A stretch of 54,525 nt of DNA. Source: Pseudoselenomonas ruminis. Its GTDB lineage: Bacteria; Bacillota; Negativicutes; Selenomonadales; Selenomonadaceae. The stretch is taken from contig NZ_VTOY01000013.1 of NCBI RefSeq assembly GCF_008271295.1, positions 1-54,525 of the forward strand, read 5' to 3'. Shown piece by piece: positions 1 through 7,802 of the stretch. Below the pieces are notes generated by a model. The model was not told the DNA's origin. It saw nothing but the letters and a program-made list of their open reading frames with translations, and ran no database searches. Positions within the stretch are counted from its first letter, which is position 1; each line of letters begins with the position of its first letter. The position numbers were made by a program, and so were the translations under genes.

Positions 1-6
1 GCGAAG

Positions 7-31
7 GGCATCCGTTAAGGATGCCTTTTTT
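7..31 (+). terminator. Rho-independent terminator of a gene upstream of the window
   Basis: A 7-bp stem GGCATCC/GGATGCC with a GTTAA loop is followed by a run of T. The gene it serves lies outside the window. Confidence 0.8.
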
Positions 32-124
32 GTGTGTTAAATTAAAGGGATTTTCTATTCCTTGTTGAATATGTTTAACGTGGAGGAGAATGTGGATGTT
101 CTCTTCAGGAAAGGAGCATATTTT

Positions 125-553
125 ATGATAGAAGAATTCAAGAAGTTTATCATGCGAGGCAATGTGCTGGATATGGCTGTCGGTATCATCATTGGCGCCG
201 CCTTCGGCAAGATTGTCACTTCTTTCGTTAATGATGTCTTGATGCCGCCGATTGGTCTCATTTTGGGGCAAGTGGATTTCTCCAATCTGTTTATCAATCT
301 GTCTGGCAAGCCAGTGGCGACTTTAGCCGAGGCAAAGGCAGCAGGCCTGCCTGTCATCGCCTATGGTTCATTCCTCAATGCGGTCATTGATTTCCTGATT
401 GTGGCCTTTGCTATCTTTTTGATGATTAAGCAGGTCAACCGCCTGGTACCGCAGAAAGAAGAACCGGAAAAGGAACCGCATCTCTGCCCCTATTGCAAGA
501 CAGAGATTCCCGAGGATGCTACCAAATGCCCGCATTGCACCTCTGATTTATAA
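125..553 (+). CDS. mscL: Large-conductance mechanosensitive channel MscL with C-terminal zinc ribbon
   Basis: MscL is a homopentameric inner-membrane channel that opens on hypo-osmotic shock and releases solutes. The product of 142 aa starts [20 protein letters not shown], the typical N-terminal helix and TM1 entry, followed by the IGAAFGKIV pore helix and a second membrane helix at about residues 80-100. The C-terminus carries CPYC and CPHC pairs, a double-CxxC zinc-ribbon-like tail found in many Firmicutes MscL proteins in place of the plain cytoplasmic helix. The ATG at 125 is chosen because AAAGGAG lies just upstream; the reading frame runs further upstream but the family does not carry that extension. 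A convergent-type terminator follows. Confidence 0.95.
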   Translation: MIEEFKKFIMRGNVLDMAVGIIIGAAFGKIVTSFVNDVLMPPIGLILGQVDFSNLFINLSGKPVATLAEAKAAGLPVIAYGSFLNAVIDFLIVAFAIFLMIKQVNRLVPQKEEPEKEPHLCPYCKTEIPEDATKCPHCTSDL

Positions 554-571
554 GCGGCATTATGTGGGGAT

Positions 572-610
572 AAAAAAGCGTTGACTCAACGACGAGTCAA
601 CGCTTTTTTT
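572..610. terminator. Bidirectional terminator between mscL and the secreted beta-helix gene
   Basis: An 11-bp perfect stem AGCGTTGACTC/GAGTCAACGCT is flanked by A-run and T-run, so it can stop transcription from both sides. It overlaps the stop of the minus-strand gene. Confidence 0.9.
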
Positions 611-2027
611 ATTTGGCAATCAATTTTCCGCCGCCAGGCAGTTTATAGGTTTTGCCACCGAGCGCGGGATTTTCTTTTTTATCGTAGTAGATTTTATGGC
701 CGTTGCTGTTGATGTTGCTGAAGGTGCTGTCTGCATCACTGAAGGTGGTCAGATAGGAGTTGGCAGTGACATCCCAGACGGCGTCTTTAGCCAGGTTCAG
801 GGCTGCTTTGTCGGCGGCATAATCTTCATTGAAGGAACCCGTCCAATGACTGCCGCCTTGCAGGTTCAGCGTTATCTGGCTGATGTTGTTGCCGAGGATT
901 TTGCCCTTCAACTCCTGATTGATGGCATTCATGGTAAAGGTGCCGCCGTTTTTGCCTTCGTTGCCCCAGCGGTCGCTGGCAGCCTGTATCAGTACATCAC
1001 CGTCCTGGATCAGCTGTGTGCTCTCGAGGTTGGCCGTTGCTGTGGTGTTGGTGATGTAGAACATGGGGCCGTCTGATTTGTTGGTCAGAAGCGAGTTCTT
1101 GGCGGTGAACTTTGCCTCGCCTATTCCCGCATCCCCCGAAAAACTCTGGTAGAGCATAATGCCATGCTTGATGTGGCCGGTGAGGCGGGCATTGTTGAGG
1201 GTGATAGAGTTCTTGCCCTCGACAACGGCGATTTCACTGCCCATGGCTTCGCCTGTGCTGTTGGTGAGCTGGATATTGCCAGTTGAGTAAATGCAAGGAC
1301 TGCCTTCACCTGAGGTGACGATTTTTGCGTTTTCAACGATGACATTGCCCTCGCCGCGGTCCGTGGCCAGCGCGCCGCAATGGGCGCCCTCGGTGGTGAT
1401 TTCCACATCCTTGGCATGAATGGTTCCGCCATAGGTAGCATCAAGTCCGCGCGAGGAATTGTTTTTGGTGTGGATAACAACATGGTTTACGTTGACGACA
1501 CTTTTCTCGCCGGTGGCAAAGATGGCATTGGCACCGTCAGCATTGGAATCAAGTTTGAGATTTGACAGGGTGGCGATGCTGTTGCTCGACAGGAAGACGG
1601 CATTTTGGCCGGAAAAATTGCTGGCGTCGACGTCGCTCGAATCGCCGGTTTTGCTGAGGGTTGAGTTCGTCAGCGTGACAGTGGCTCCGTTGCGGGCCAG
1701 GAAGGCGTTCTCATCTGCAGCATTGGCGGCAAGATTTTGGTTGTCAAAGGTGCCTGTCTCATGGTCACTGATGAGCTTTGCCGTGAGTGCCGAGGCATCT
1801 TTCTGCTCCATGCCAGGAGCTGGCGGCAAGCCCTGACCCTGTGGCGGTGCGCCTGGTGGCAATTGTCCATCCGGCGGGGCTGGGATAGCACCATCGAGAT
1901 TGACAGACAAGGGCTGGTTTACGATATCCTGCGCGGAGCAGTTAGCGGCGCTTCCCACGCTGGTTGTTATTGCCAGCGCTAGTATTGCCGCTAGTTTGTG
2001 GTATTTTTTGTCATAAGTCCATTTCAT
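609..2027 (-). CDS. Secreted parallel beta-helix (pectate-lyase-fold/adhesin-like) protein
   Basis: 472 aa. The N-terminus has a basic start and a hydrophobic core (LAAILALAITTSVGSAANCSA), a Sec signal peptide probably cleaved at SAA or CSA. A Pro/Gly-rich linker (about residues 48-75) follows, then about 370 residues rich in N, T, S and G with short hydrophobic repeats such as ATVTLTNSTL, typical of right-handed parallel beta-helix passengers and surface adhesins. There is no autotransporter barrel, SLH domain or LPXTG motif, so it is probably secreted or loosely surface bound. The start codon has AAGGAGTG 3-10 bases upstream. Enzymatic function is not assignable; adhesion or polysaccharide binding is only a family-level guess. 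Confidence 0.75.
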   Translation of the reverse strand: MKWTYDKKYHKLAAILALAITTSVGSAANCSAQDIVNQPLSVNLDGAIPAPPDGQLPPGAPPQGQGLPPAPGMEQKDASALTAKLISDHETGTFDNQNLAANAADENAFLARNGATVTLTNSTLSKTGDSSDVDASNFSGQNAVFLSSNSIATLSNLKLDSNADGANAIFATGEKSVVNVNHVVIHTKNNSSRGLDATYGGTIHAKDVEITTEGAHCGALATDRGEGNVIVENAKIVTSGEGSPCIYSTGNIQLTNSTGEAMGSEIAVVEGKNSITLNNARLTGHIKHGIMLYQSFSGDAGIGEAKFTAKNSLLTNKSDGPMFYITNTTATANLESTQLIQDGDVLIQAASDRWGNEGKNGGTFTMNAINQELKGKILGNNISQITLNLQGGSHWTGSFNEDYAADKAALNLAKDAVWDVTANSYLTTFSDADSTFSNINSNGHKIYYDKKENPALGGKTYKLPGGGKLIAK

Positions 2028-2137
2028 AATATCACTCCTTCGGTGCTATCCATGCGTTTTATTCTGAGCTAATTATAAAAGAAAGGAATTAAACCTGTGT
2101 GTGTCATTTATTAAACGAAAATTAACCTTTAGCCAGG

Positions 2138-2255
2138 TTATCCACAGAAAATCAGCGGATAAATCCCTGTTTATGTGCATAAACTAGCCATTAGAGGTGG
2201 GAAAGGGGGATTTATCCACAATATCCACAGGATGTTGGAAACAATATGTGGATAA
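2138..2255. promoter_or_regulatory. Cluster of DnaA boxes
   Basis: Three perfect TTATCCACA boxes lie at 2138-2146 (+), 2212-2220 (+) and 2247-2255 (-). A TTATGCACA box, which still fits TTATNCACA, lies at 2174-2182 (-), and a one-mismatch ATATCCACA at 2221-2229 (+). The left flank (2060-2135) is AT-rich. The cluster is in the divergent gap between the beta-helix gene and the pantothenate operon; dnaA, dnaN and rpmH are not in the window. It could be an origin element, a DnaA-titration or regulatory cluster, or an origin separated from dnaA. Confidence 0.7.
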
Positions 2256-2272
2256 ATAACGATAGCGGTGAT

Positions 2273-2301
2273 TTGAGTTTTTGGCTGGTTTGTGCTAGCA
2301 T
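2273..2301 (+). promoter_or_regulatory. Probable sigma-A promoter of the pantothenate operon
   Basis: TTGAGT (2273-2278), 17-base spacer, TAGCAT (2296-2301), with an extended -10 TG at 2293-2294. It would give a leader of about 255 nt before the transporter gene. Confidence 0.5.
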
Positions 2302-2307
2302 AGGGGT

Positions 2308-2564
2308 TGGTGGCAAAAGATGACATCACGATGGTGAGTTATACTTTTCCGGAATAAATTAAATACGCTTCGGTTGTGAACTGCTTAGATCCTGAGGACT
2401 GAGACAGAGAGGACACCCGTGCGACTTCCCGATAATTTTGTTTTGATTATGGGCTTTTTTGCGCGCCTTTCAGGTCTCACTGAGAGGCGCGTTTTTGATT
2501 TTCCGGACCATTTTATGCGTTCTTTTGCCTCGGAAAATTTTATATTTTTAAGGAGGTTTTTCTT
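2308..2564 (+). promoter_or_regulatory. Leader of the pantothenate operon with terminator hairpins (possible attenuator/riboswitch)
   Basis: The leader contains no convincing ORF. At 2428-2460 a hairpin CCC(G)ATAAT/ATTATGGG is followed by CTTTTTT. At 2461-2496 an 11-bp stem (CGCGCCTTTCA/TGAGAGGCGCG, one wobble) is followed by TTTTT. Two terminator-like hairpins before the first gene imply conditional read-through. The preceding purine-rich stretch (2385-2430) may be an aptamer. The pan RNA motif is known upstream of panB/C/D in Firmicutes, but I cannot confirm that this leader matches its consensus. Confidence 0.5.
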
Positions 2565-3509
2565 TTGAAGAAAATCATCAAAGCGTTGGTGGATAACCTG
2601 GCACTGCTCGTTATCGGTGTCGGTGTGCTCGGAGCAGTGGCGCCAGGCACGCTTACCTGGGTCGGGCCGTACGTTTCCTGGATGCTGGGCGTGGTCATGT
2701 TTGGCATGGGCATGACGCTTAGGGTAGAGGATTTCCGCAATGTGCTAAGGCATCCCTGGCAGGTGGGGCTCGGTGTAGCGGCCCAGTTTCTCATCATGCC
2801 ATTCGTTGCCTATGGTCTTGTCAAAGCCTTCAATCTGCCGCCAGAATTGGCTGTGGGCGTCATTCTCGTCGGCACCTGTCCGGGGGGAACCGCGTCAAAT
2901 GTCATCGCCTATCTGGCGAAGGGGGATGTAGCGTTGTCGGTATCCATGACGATGACGACGACGCTGCTGGCACCGATTGTCACGCCGGCACTGACCTGGT
3001 TCTTGGCCGATGCCTGGGTAAATGTTTCGTTTATGGCAATGATGATTTCCATTGCCGAGATGGTTCTGGCGCCGGTGCTTTTAGGGCTTGCCATCCATCA
3101 CTTTGCCGAGCGGCAGGTTGAACGCATCATGCCGGTCATGCCGCTCGTATCGGTGGTTTGCATCGTGCTGCTGGTAGGCTGTGTCGTAGCCTTGTCGGCA
3201 GCGAAACTGGTAGAAGTCGGTTTGCTGATGTTCGGCCTTGTCATCCTGCATAACGGTTTTGGCCTGCTGCTCGGCTATGTTATGGCCAATGCCTGCCACT
3301 TGGATTCACGCAAGGCACGGACGGTGGCTATCGAGGTGGGCATGCAGAATTCGGGCATGGCCGCCAGCCTGGCCATTATGTACTTCAATCCGGCGGCCGC
3401 TATCCCGGGCGCAATTTTCAGCGTCTGGCATAATGTGTCGGGCTCCCTGGTGGCAAATTATTTTGCCCGCAAGGAGGAGAAGGAAGAATTAAAAGCAGTT
3501 AATGCGTAA
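2565..3509 (+). CDS. panS: Bile acid:sodium symporter (BASS) family transporter, PanS-like
   Basis: 314 aa, almost entirely hydrophobic, with about 9-10 membrane helices. It carries the BASS signature around residues 104-126 (GTCPGGTASNVIAYLAKGDV), whose polar residues line the sodium/substrate site. The start is TTG with AAGGAGG eight bases upstream. It is the first gene of an operon with panC (23-base gap) and panD. Related PanS proteins of enteric bacteria import pantoate/ketopantoate, so the context suggests uptake of a pantothenate precursor. Substrate assignment rests on gene neighbourhood; the family also moves bile acids and other organic anions. Confidence 0.8.
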   Translation: MKKIIKALVDNLALLVIGVGVLGAVAPGTLTWVGPYVSWMLGVVMFGMGMTLRVEDFRNVLRHPWQVGLGVAAQFLIMPFVAYGLVKAFNLPPELAVGVILVGTCPGGTASNVIAYLAKGDVALSVSMTMTTTLLAPIVTPALTWFLADAWVNVSFMAMMISIAEMVLAPVLLGLAIHHFAERQVERIMPVMPLVSVVCIVLLVGCVVALSAAKLVEVGLLMFGLVILHNGFGLLLGYVMANACHLDSRKARTVAIEVGMQNSGMAASLAIMYFNPAAAIPGAIFSVWHNVSGSLVANYFARKEEKEELKAVNA

Positions 3510-3532
3510 TCGTACAAAGAGGGGAAACAGTT

Positions 3533-4390
3533 ATGAAAATCTTACGGACTATCAAGGAAATTCAAGCTTATGCCAAAGAAATGAAAGCAGCAGGTAAGAA
3601 AATCGGTTTGGTGCCGACGATGGGCGCCTTGCACGAGGGGCATTTGACGCTGATGCGGCAGGCACGGGAAGCCTGCGATATTGTCATCGCCTCGGTTTTC
3701 GTCAATCCGGTACAGTTCGGCCCCAATGAGGACTACGATGCGTATCCGCGCCAGTTTGAGGCGGATTGTGAAAAGCTCGAGTCTGTTCCCGTGGATGCAG
3801 TTTTCCATCCGGAGCCGTCGGAGATGTATCCTGAGGGCTTTTCTACCTATGTGACGGTGGATGGCGATATTACCGATAAACTTTGCGGTGCGCGCCGTCC
3901 CGGTCATTTCCGCGGGGTGGCAACCGTAGTGACGAAGCTCATAAATCTTTCGCGGGCAGACGAGGCTTTCTTTGGCCAGAAGGATGCCCAGCAGGTTGTC
4001 GTTATCCGCCGCTTTGTGGAGGATCTCAATCTCAATGTCCACATCAATATGGTTCCGATTGTCCGCGAGGAAAGCGGCCTGGCCCGCAGTTCGCGCAACC
4101 AGTATCTGTCGGCTGAGGAAAAGGAAGCGGCGCTGGTGCTCTCCCGCAGTTTGAAGCGGGCCAAGGAGGCTTATGACCGCGGCGAGCGCGATGTGGAAAA
4201 ATTGAAGATGGTCGTAAAGAACACACTGAGCGGCGAACCGATGGCGGCAGTCGATTATGTAGACCTCTATTCGTTCCCAGGCCTTACGCCGATGCATACG
4301 GTGGCAGAACCGGCCTTGCTGGCTATTGCCGTGAAGATTGGCAAGACCCGTCTGATTGACAACACCATTCTGGGAAAGGAGAGAGCGTGA
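3533..4390 (+). CDS. panC: Pantoate-beta-alanine ligase PanC
   Basis: PanC condenses pantoate with beta-alanine using ATP (through pantoyl-adenylate) to make pantothenate, the CoA precursor; it acts in the cytoplasm. 285 aa, the usual length. Visible motifs are [14 protein letters not shown] (HxGH nucleotide site, about residues 28-41), [17 protein letters not shown] (about 61-77), FFGQKDAQQ (about 146-154) and the [14 protein letters not shown] loop (about 183-196, KMSKS-like). It lies between the PanS-like transporter and panD, whose product supplies its beta-alanine. RBS: AGAGGGG upstream of ATG. Confidence 0.97.
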   Translation: MKILRTIKEIQAYAKEMKAAGKKIGLVPTMGALHEGHLTLMRQAREACDIVIASVFVNPVQFGPNEDYDAYPRQFEADCEKLESVPVDAVFHPEPSEMYPEGFSTYVTVDGDITDKLCGARRPGHFRGVATVVTKLINLSRADEAFFGQKDAQQVVVIRRFVEDLNLNVHINMVPIVREESGLARSSRNQYLSAEEKEAALVLSRSLKRAKEAYDRGERDVEKLKMVVKNTLSGEPMAAVDYVDLYSFPGLTPMHTVAEPALLAIAVKIGKTRLIDNTILGKERA

Positions 4391-4391
4391 T

Positions 4392-4775
4392 ATGATGCTG
4401 AATCTGTTAAAGGGCAAAATCCACTGTGCGACGGTGACGGAGGCGAATCTCCAGTACATGGGCAGTATCACGATTGATGAAGAGCTCATGGAAAAAGCCG
4501 GTATCATTCCGAATGAGCGCGTGCAGGTTGTCGACAACAACAATGGGGCACGGCTGGAGACCTATACGATTCCCGGCCCGCGCGGCTCAGGCGTTGTCTG
4601 CCTCAATGGAGCGGCGGCACGCTGTGCGCAGGTAGGCGATGTGGTCATCATCATGGCCTATGCGCTCTTTGAGGAAGACGAGGCCAGGGCACATAAGCCT
4701 AAGGTCGTTATGGTAGATGAAAAGAATAAAATAAAAGAGGTCCGCCGCGTGGAATACCACGGGCAGACCAACTAA
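4392..4775 (+). CDS. panD: Aspartate 1-decarboxylase PanD (pyruvoyl enzyme precursor)
   Basis: PanD decarboxylates L-aspartate to beta-alanine for PanC. 127 aa. The [12 protein letters not shown] segment has the Gly24-Ser25-type self-cleavage site that forms the catalytic pyruvoyl group, and NGAAAR is the family's conserved turn. ATG at 4392 follows the panC stop (4388-4390) by one base and uses AAGGAGAG inside the panC end; the ATG at 4395 is an alternative. A terminator follows directly. The other dedicated gene, panB, is not in this operon. Confidence 0.96.
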   Translation: MMLNLLKGKIHCATVTEANLQYMGSITIDEELMEKAGIIPNERVQVVDNNNGARLETYTIPGPRGSGVVCLNGAAARCAQVGDVVIIMAYALFEEDEARAHKPKVVMVDEKNKIKEVRRVEYHGQTN

Positions 4776-4779
4776 AAGC

Positions 4780-4820
4780 AAGCTCCACGGGCGCAAGGGA
4801 TTACGTTCGTGGAGCTTTTG
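4780..4820 (+). terminator. Terminator of the pantothenate operon
   Basis: 10-bp perfect stem AAGCTCCACG/CGTGGAGCTT, followed by TTGGTTT. Confidence 0.8.
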
Positions 4821-4837
4821 GTTTGAAGCCACTCTCC

Positions 4838-5036
4838 GCAGCCGCCAGGGGAAGTGCCAACACTACGCTGAGATATTTTCCTAAACGAAATTTTTATCTG
4901 TAATTAAGCATCGAAAAAATTCAAAACGCGCTTCGCTTGGACGGTTACATTTTTTCGACGAGTAGCGAAGATAAAAATTTCGTTCTTAACGGAAAATATC
5001 AAACGCTTCGTTTATGGCACTTCCCCTGGCGGCTGC
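4838..5036 (+). repeat. 199-bp palindromic repeat, copy 1
   Basis: The outer 22 bases (4838-4859) are the perfect reverse complement of 5015-5036, and the inner arms (GATATTTTCC...AAATTTTTATC against its complement at 4970-5000) also pair, so most of the element can fold as one long hairpin. Its middle contains TTAAGCATCGAAAA and CGCGCTTCGCTTG. The element aligns end to end, with equal length, with the reverse complement of 5164-5362. It carries no plausible gene. It is either a miniature mobile-type repeat or a structured RNA/DNA element. Confidence 0.8.
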
Positions 5037-5163
5037 TGATATTGAGACGATAATCACAGGATATTCCCTCGAACGCATTGAAGGAATGTGCCAGCTCAAA
5101 CGCAGGTGCCGCATCGCGCGCCCCTTTTTGGAATTTCCCCCCTCCGCTCATGCCTATAACAAA

Positions 5164-5362
5164 GCCGAGGAGCAGGAACATACCATAAGCGTAACGTTTG
5201 ATGGTTTGCGTGAAGAAAAAATTTTTTGTCCTCACTCTCCGTCGAAAATTCGGTACCGTTCAAGCGAAGCGCGTTTAGCGAATTTTCGATGCTTAATTTA
5301 AGACAAAAAATTTTTTTAGCAAACCATCTCAGTGAAGCGTTGGTACGTTCCTGCTCCTCGGC
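5164..5362 (-). repeat. 199-bp palindromic repeat, copy 2 (inverted)
   Basis: The outer 16 bases (5164-5179) are the perfect reverse complement of 5347-5362. Read on the minus strand it shares with copy 1 the segments ACTGAGAT/GCTGAGAT, TTAAGCATCGAAAA, CGCGCTTCGCTTG and TTTTCGACG at matching offsets. Where the arms differ from copy 1, both arms differ in a complementary way (ATTTTCC/GGAAAAT in copy 1, GGTTTGC/GCAAACC here). The 127 bases between the copies (5037-5163) hold nothing recognisable. Confidence 0.8.
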
Positions 5363-5403
5363 GGAGGACAGGCTCGAAGAAGATTTCTCCGTTAAACTTT
5401 TAT

Positions 5404-6795
5404 TTATAGAACCTTGGTTGAGAAGATGGTTTTGTATTTGGTGGTGGTTGCTTTTTGCCGCTCCTGCAGGGTTCTGTTTTCGTTATAGAGACAGAAGAGG
5501 GTGAGCAGCAGGGCGGCGGCATCGGCGGCGGGGACGGCCAGCCAGACGCCGGCGATGCCCAGCTCGCGGGGCAGGAGCATGAGGAAAATCACGATTCCTG
5601 CGAGATTGCGCACAAAGGATAACAGGGCCGAGGTCCTGCCGTTGGATAGGGCCGTGAAAAAGCCGGAGGCGAAGAGATTAAAGCCGACGAGCAGGAAACT
5701 CAGCGAGAACAGCAGGAAGCCCGATAAGGTCAGCGTGAATGCAGGTCCGCCATCGGGCAGGAACAGCGCGATAAGCGGAGTGGCGAGCAGGCGGGAGGTG
5801 GCAAACGCCAGCAGGCCAAAGGTCGTGATAATTCCCAGGCTGATTTTCAGCAGGCGGGTCAGTTCGCCGTGGTGGCGGGCGCCATAATGATAAGAGAATA
5901 CTGGGGCCACGCCGTTGGTAAAGCCCATGAGGATAGACGTCAGCAGCATTTCCGCATAAAGGATAACCGAGATAGCGGCAACGCCGTTTTCACCGGCCCA
6001 GCGGAACGTGATGATGTTAAACAGGAAAGTCACCACGCCCACGGAAAGCTGGGTGACAAGTTCCGAGGCGCCATTGTTGCAGGCGGCACGAAGAACGGGA
6101 AGTTCAGCCTTAAAGGGGCGAAGCCGGAGCGTGCGGCTAAAGCGCGCGAAATAGACAAGGCCGATGATGGCGGCCAGCAGGTCGGCAATACCTGTAGCAA
6201 GGGCAGCGCCGCCGATGCCAAGACCACAGACGGCCAGAAAGAGGTAGTCGAGGACGGCATTGGTAATACCGCTGGCTACAGAAACGAGAAAGCCCTGGAT
6301 GGGGCGGCCGTCGGCAATATAGAAGGCATTAAAGATAACCATCAGCGCGGCCGCCGGGAAGAAGGGAAGCAATACCCCGAGATAGAGGCGGCAGTCGTCA
6401 AGCATGGCCGGACTGGCACCGAGAAAAGTCAGGATGGGTGCGAGAAAAAGTCCGGCGGTAAGGGCAAGTGCCAGCGCAATTACGGCACCAACTGCCGTCA
6501 GCCAGGCAAAGCGATTGTTGGCGGCGCCCAGCTGGCCTTCTCCGAGATTTTTGGCAACGATGGCCGACCCTCCCGAAGCCAGCATAATGGCAAGACCAAA
6601 GACCAGATTGATAACCGGATAGACGATGTTGGAGGCCGCAAGTGCCAGCGAGCCAGCATAGCGGCCGATGAAGATGCCATCCGTCACCGTGTAAAGCGAG
6701 ATGACGAGCATCATGCCTATCGAGGGCGCGGCGAAGCGCAGCAGCGAAAAAATAGTGAACCGCTGCGCCAGCGGTGTGGAGTTACTATTTTCCAT
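5404..6795 (-). CDS. MATE family multidrug/cation efflux protein
   Basis: 463 aa with about 12 membrane helices; members export drugs or metabolites using a Na+ or H+ gradient. Segments typical of MatE domains are SLYTVTDGIFIGRYAGSLAL near residues 30-50 and ASGGSAIVAKNLGEGQLGAANN near 80-100; the second MatE half starts near residue 235. The ATG at 6795 is chosen because AAGGAAAG precedes it; the open frame runs upstream into the divergent merR gene and that part is not family-like. Expression is probably controlled by the adjacent MerR regulator through a promoter with an unusual 19-base spacer. Confidence 0.9.
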   Translation of the reverse strand: MENSNSTPLAQRFTIFSLLRFAAPSIGMMLVISLYTVTDGIFIGRYAGSLALAASNIVYPVINLVFGLAIMLASGGSAIVAKNLGEGQLGAANNRFAWLTAVGAVIALALALTAGLFLAPILTFLGASPAMLDDCRLYLGVLLPFFPAAALMVIFNAFYIADGRPIQGFLVSVASGITNAVLDYLFLAVCGLGIGGAALATGIADLLAAIIGLVYFARFSRTLRLRPFKAELPVLRAACNNGASELVTQLSVGVVTFLFNIITFRWAGENGVAAISVILYAEMLLTSILMGFTNGVAPVFSYHYGARHHGELTRLLKISLGIITTFGLLAFATSRLLATPLIALFLPDGGPAFTLTLSGFLLFSLSFLLVGFNLFASGFFTALSNGRTSALLSFVRNLAGIVIFLMLLPRELGIAGVWLAVPAADAAALLLTLFCLYNENRTLQERQKATTTKYKTIFSTKVL

Positions 6796-6832
6796 AAATA
6801 TCTTTCCTTTCTTGTGTTTTCCTTGTATAGTT

Positions 6833-6863
6833 ATCTTAAAGTATACAGTAACTGTAATGTCAA
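6833..6863 (-). promoter_or_regulatory. MerR-type promoter/operator of the MATE gene (19-bp spacer)
   Basis: On the minus strand TTGACA (6863-6858) and TAAGAT (6838-6833) are separated by 19 bases instead of 17, the hallmark of MerR-activated promoters. The spacer contains the dyad ACAGT-T-ACTGT, the expected site of MerR-dimer binding and DNA distortion. Confidence 0.7.
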
Positions 6864-6876
6864 GGGAGGGGACAGC

Positions 6877-7725
6877 ATGAAACGGCGGCTGACATTTCAC
6901 ACGGGGGAATTTGCCAGGATTGTCGGGGTCAACAAGCGCACGCTTCATTATTACGATGAACAGGGAATCTTCAAGCCCGACCATGTGGCGGAAAATGGCT
7001 ACCGCAGCTACTCATTCCGCCAGTTTTATCCCTTTTATCTCCTGCGCATGCTGCGCGGCATGGGGCTTGAGCTATCGGAAATCAAGGAGTACATGGAGCA
7101 CCGCAGTCCCGAGCGCTTGGATGAACTGCTGGGGGAGCAGCAGGCGTGGCTGAAACAGGAGCAGGCCAAAATCCGCCGGCAGCTGCGCATTGTGGAAAAT
7201 CAGCGCCATCTGCTCGAACTGGCCCGGACCGTAATCTGCGGACGGGTGGAGGAATTGGAACTGCCCGCCGCGCGGCTGGTTCTCTCGCGCAATACAAGGC
7301 GGCAGGCGGCCGCTGACGATTGGCCTATGGTCGAACAAATCGCAACGGAGCATGAGCGGCAGGTGACCGAGCTTCAAATAAGTGCTGGCCTTGGCGTCGG
7401 TGCCATGGTGGCGGCACGGGATTTTTGCCAGCCCGGGCAGGAGGGCATCATCAGCCACTTCTTTACCATCATCAATGGTCCGTACCGCACCGTGGAGCGG
7501 GCGTACCGGCACACGCGTCCTGCAGGCACCTATCTCGTCACGTATTTTCAAGGGGATTACGATGATACGGCCAAGGCCTATGCACTGCTGCGGCAGTACA
7601 TCAAGGAACAGGGCTGTAAGGTTGGGGCGTTTTCCTATGAGGAAAGCATTCTGGAAAACATGAGTATGAGTGATTCGCGTGGCTTTATCACGCGAATTGC
7701 CGTGCCGAAAGCAGCGGCTGAATAA
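6877..7725 (+). CDS. MerR family regulator with GyrI-like effector-binding domain (BmrR type)
   Basis: 282 aa. Residues 7-75 form the winged-helix MerR DNA-binding domain (FHTGEFARIVGVNKRTLHYYDEQGIF...NGYRSYSFRQF). A coiled-coil dimer helix (about 80-120) and a C-terminal drug-sensing domain of the AraC effector-binding/GyrI fold (about 125-275) follow. Such proteins bind hydrophobic or cationic ligands and activate an efflux gene; the divergent MATE gene with its 19-bp-spacer promoter is the obvious target. ATG at 6877 with AGGGAGGGG upstream is chosen; a much longer in-frame extension upstream is antisense to the MATE gene and was rejected. Confidence 0.9.
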   Translation: MKRRLTFHTGEFARIVGVNKRTLHYYDEQGIFKPDHVAENGYRSYSFRQFYPFYLLRMLRGMGLELSEIKEYMEHRSPERLDELLGEQQAWLKQEQAKIRRQLRIVENQRHLLELARTVICGRVEELELPAARLVLSRNTRRQAAADDWPMVEQIATEHERQVTELQISAGLGVGAMVAARDFCQPGQEGIISHFFTIINGPYRTVERAYRHTRPAGTYLVTYFQGDYDDTAKAYALLRQYIKEQGCKVGAFSYEESILENMSMSDSRGFITRIAVPKAAAE

Positions 7726-7802
7726 TTAATGAAATTTTAATAAAAGTTTTAAGAAAATCCTGTTAAAATAGCTCCATTACGCTTATTGGAAAGGGAAAAA
7801 TT

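Noticed and set aside
2385-2430. TPP riboswitch (because of CTGAGAC)
   Set aside because: The other conserved TPP elements (such as the CUGAUCCGGAUAAUACCGGCG-type segment) are absent and the operon is for pantothenate.
4999-5235. 78-aa minus-strand ORF between and across the palindromic repeats
   Set aside because: It overlaps the arms of both repeat copies, has no ribosome site and no recognisable domain; the open frame follows from the repeats.
5869-6876. Long N-terminal extension of the MerR frame
   Set aside because: This part is antisense to the MATE gene and low in hydrophobic residues; the MerR domain begins at the ATG with a strong ribosome site at 6877.
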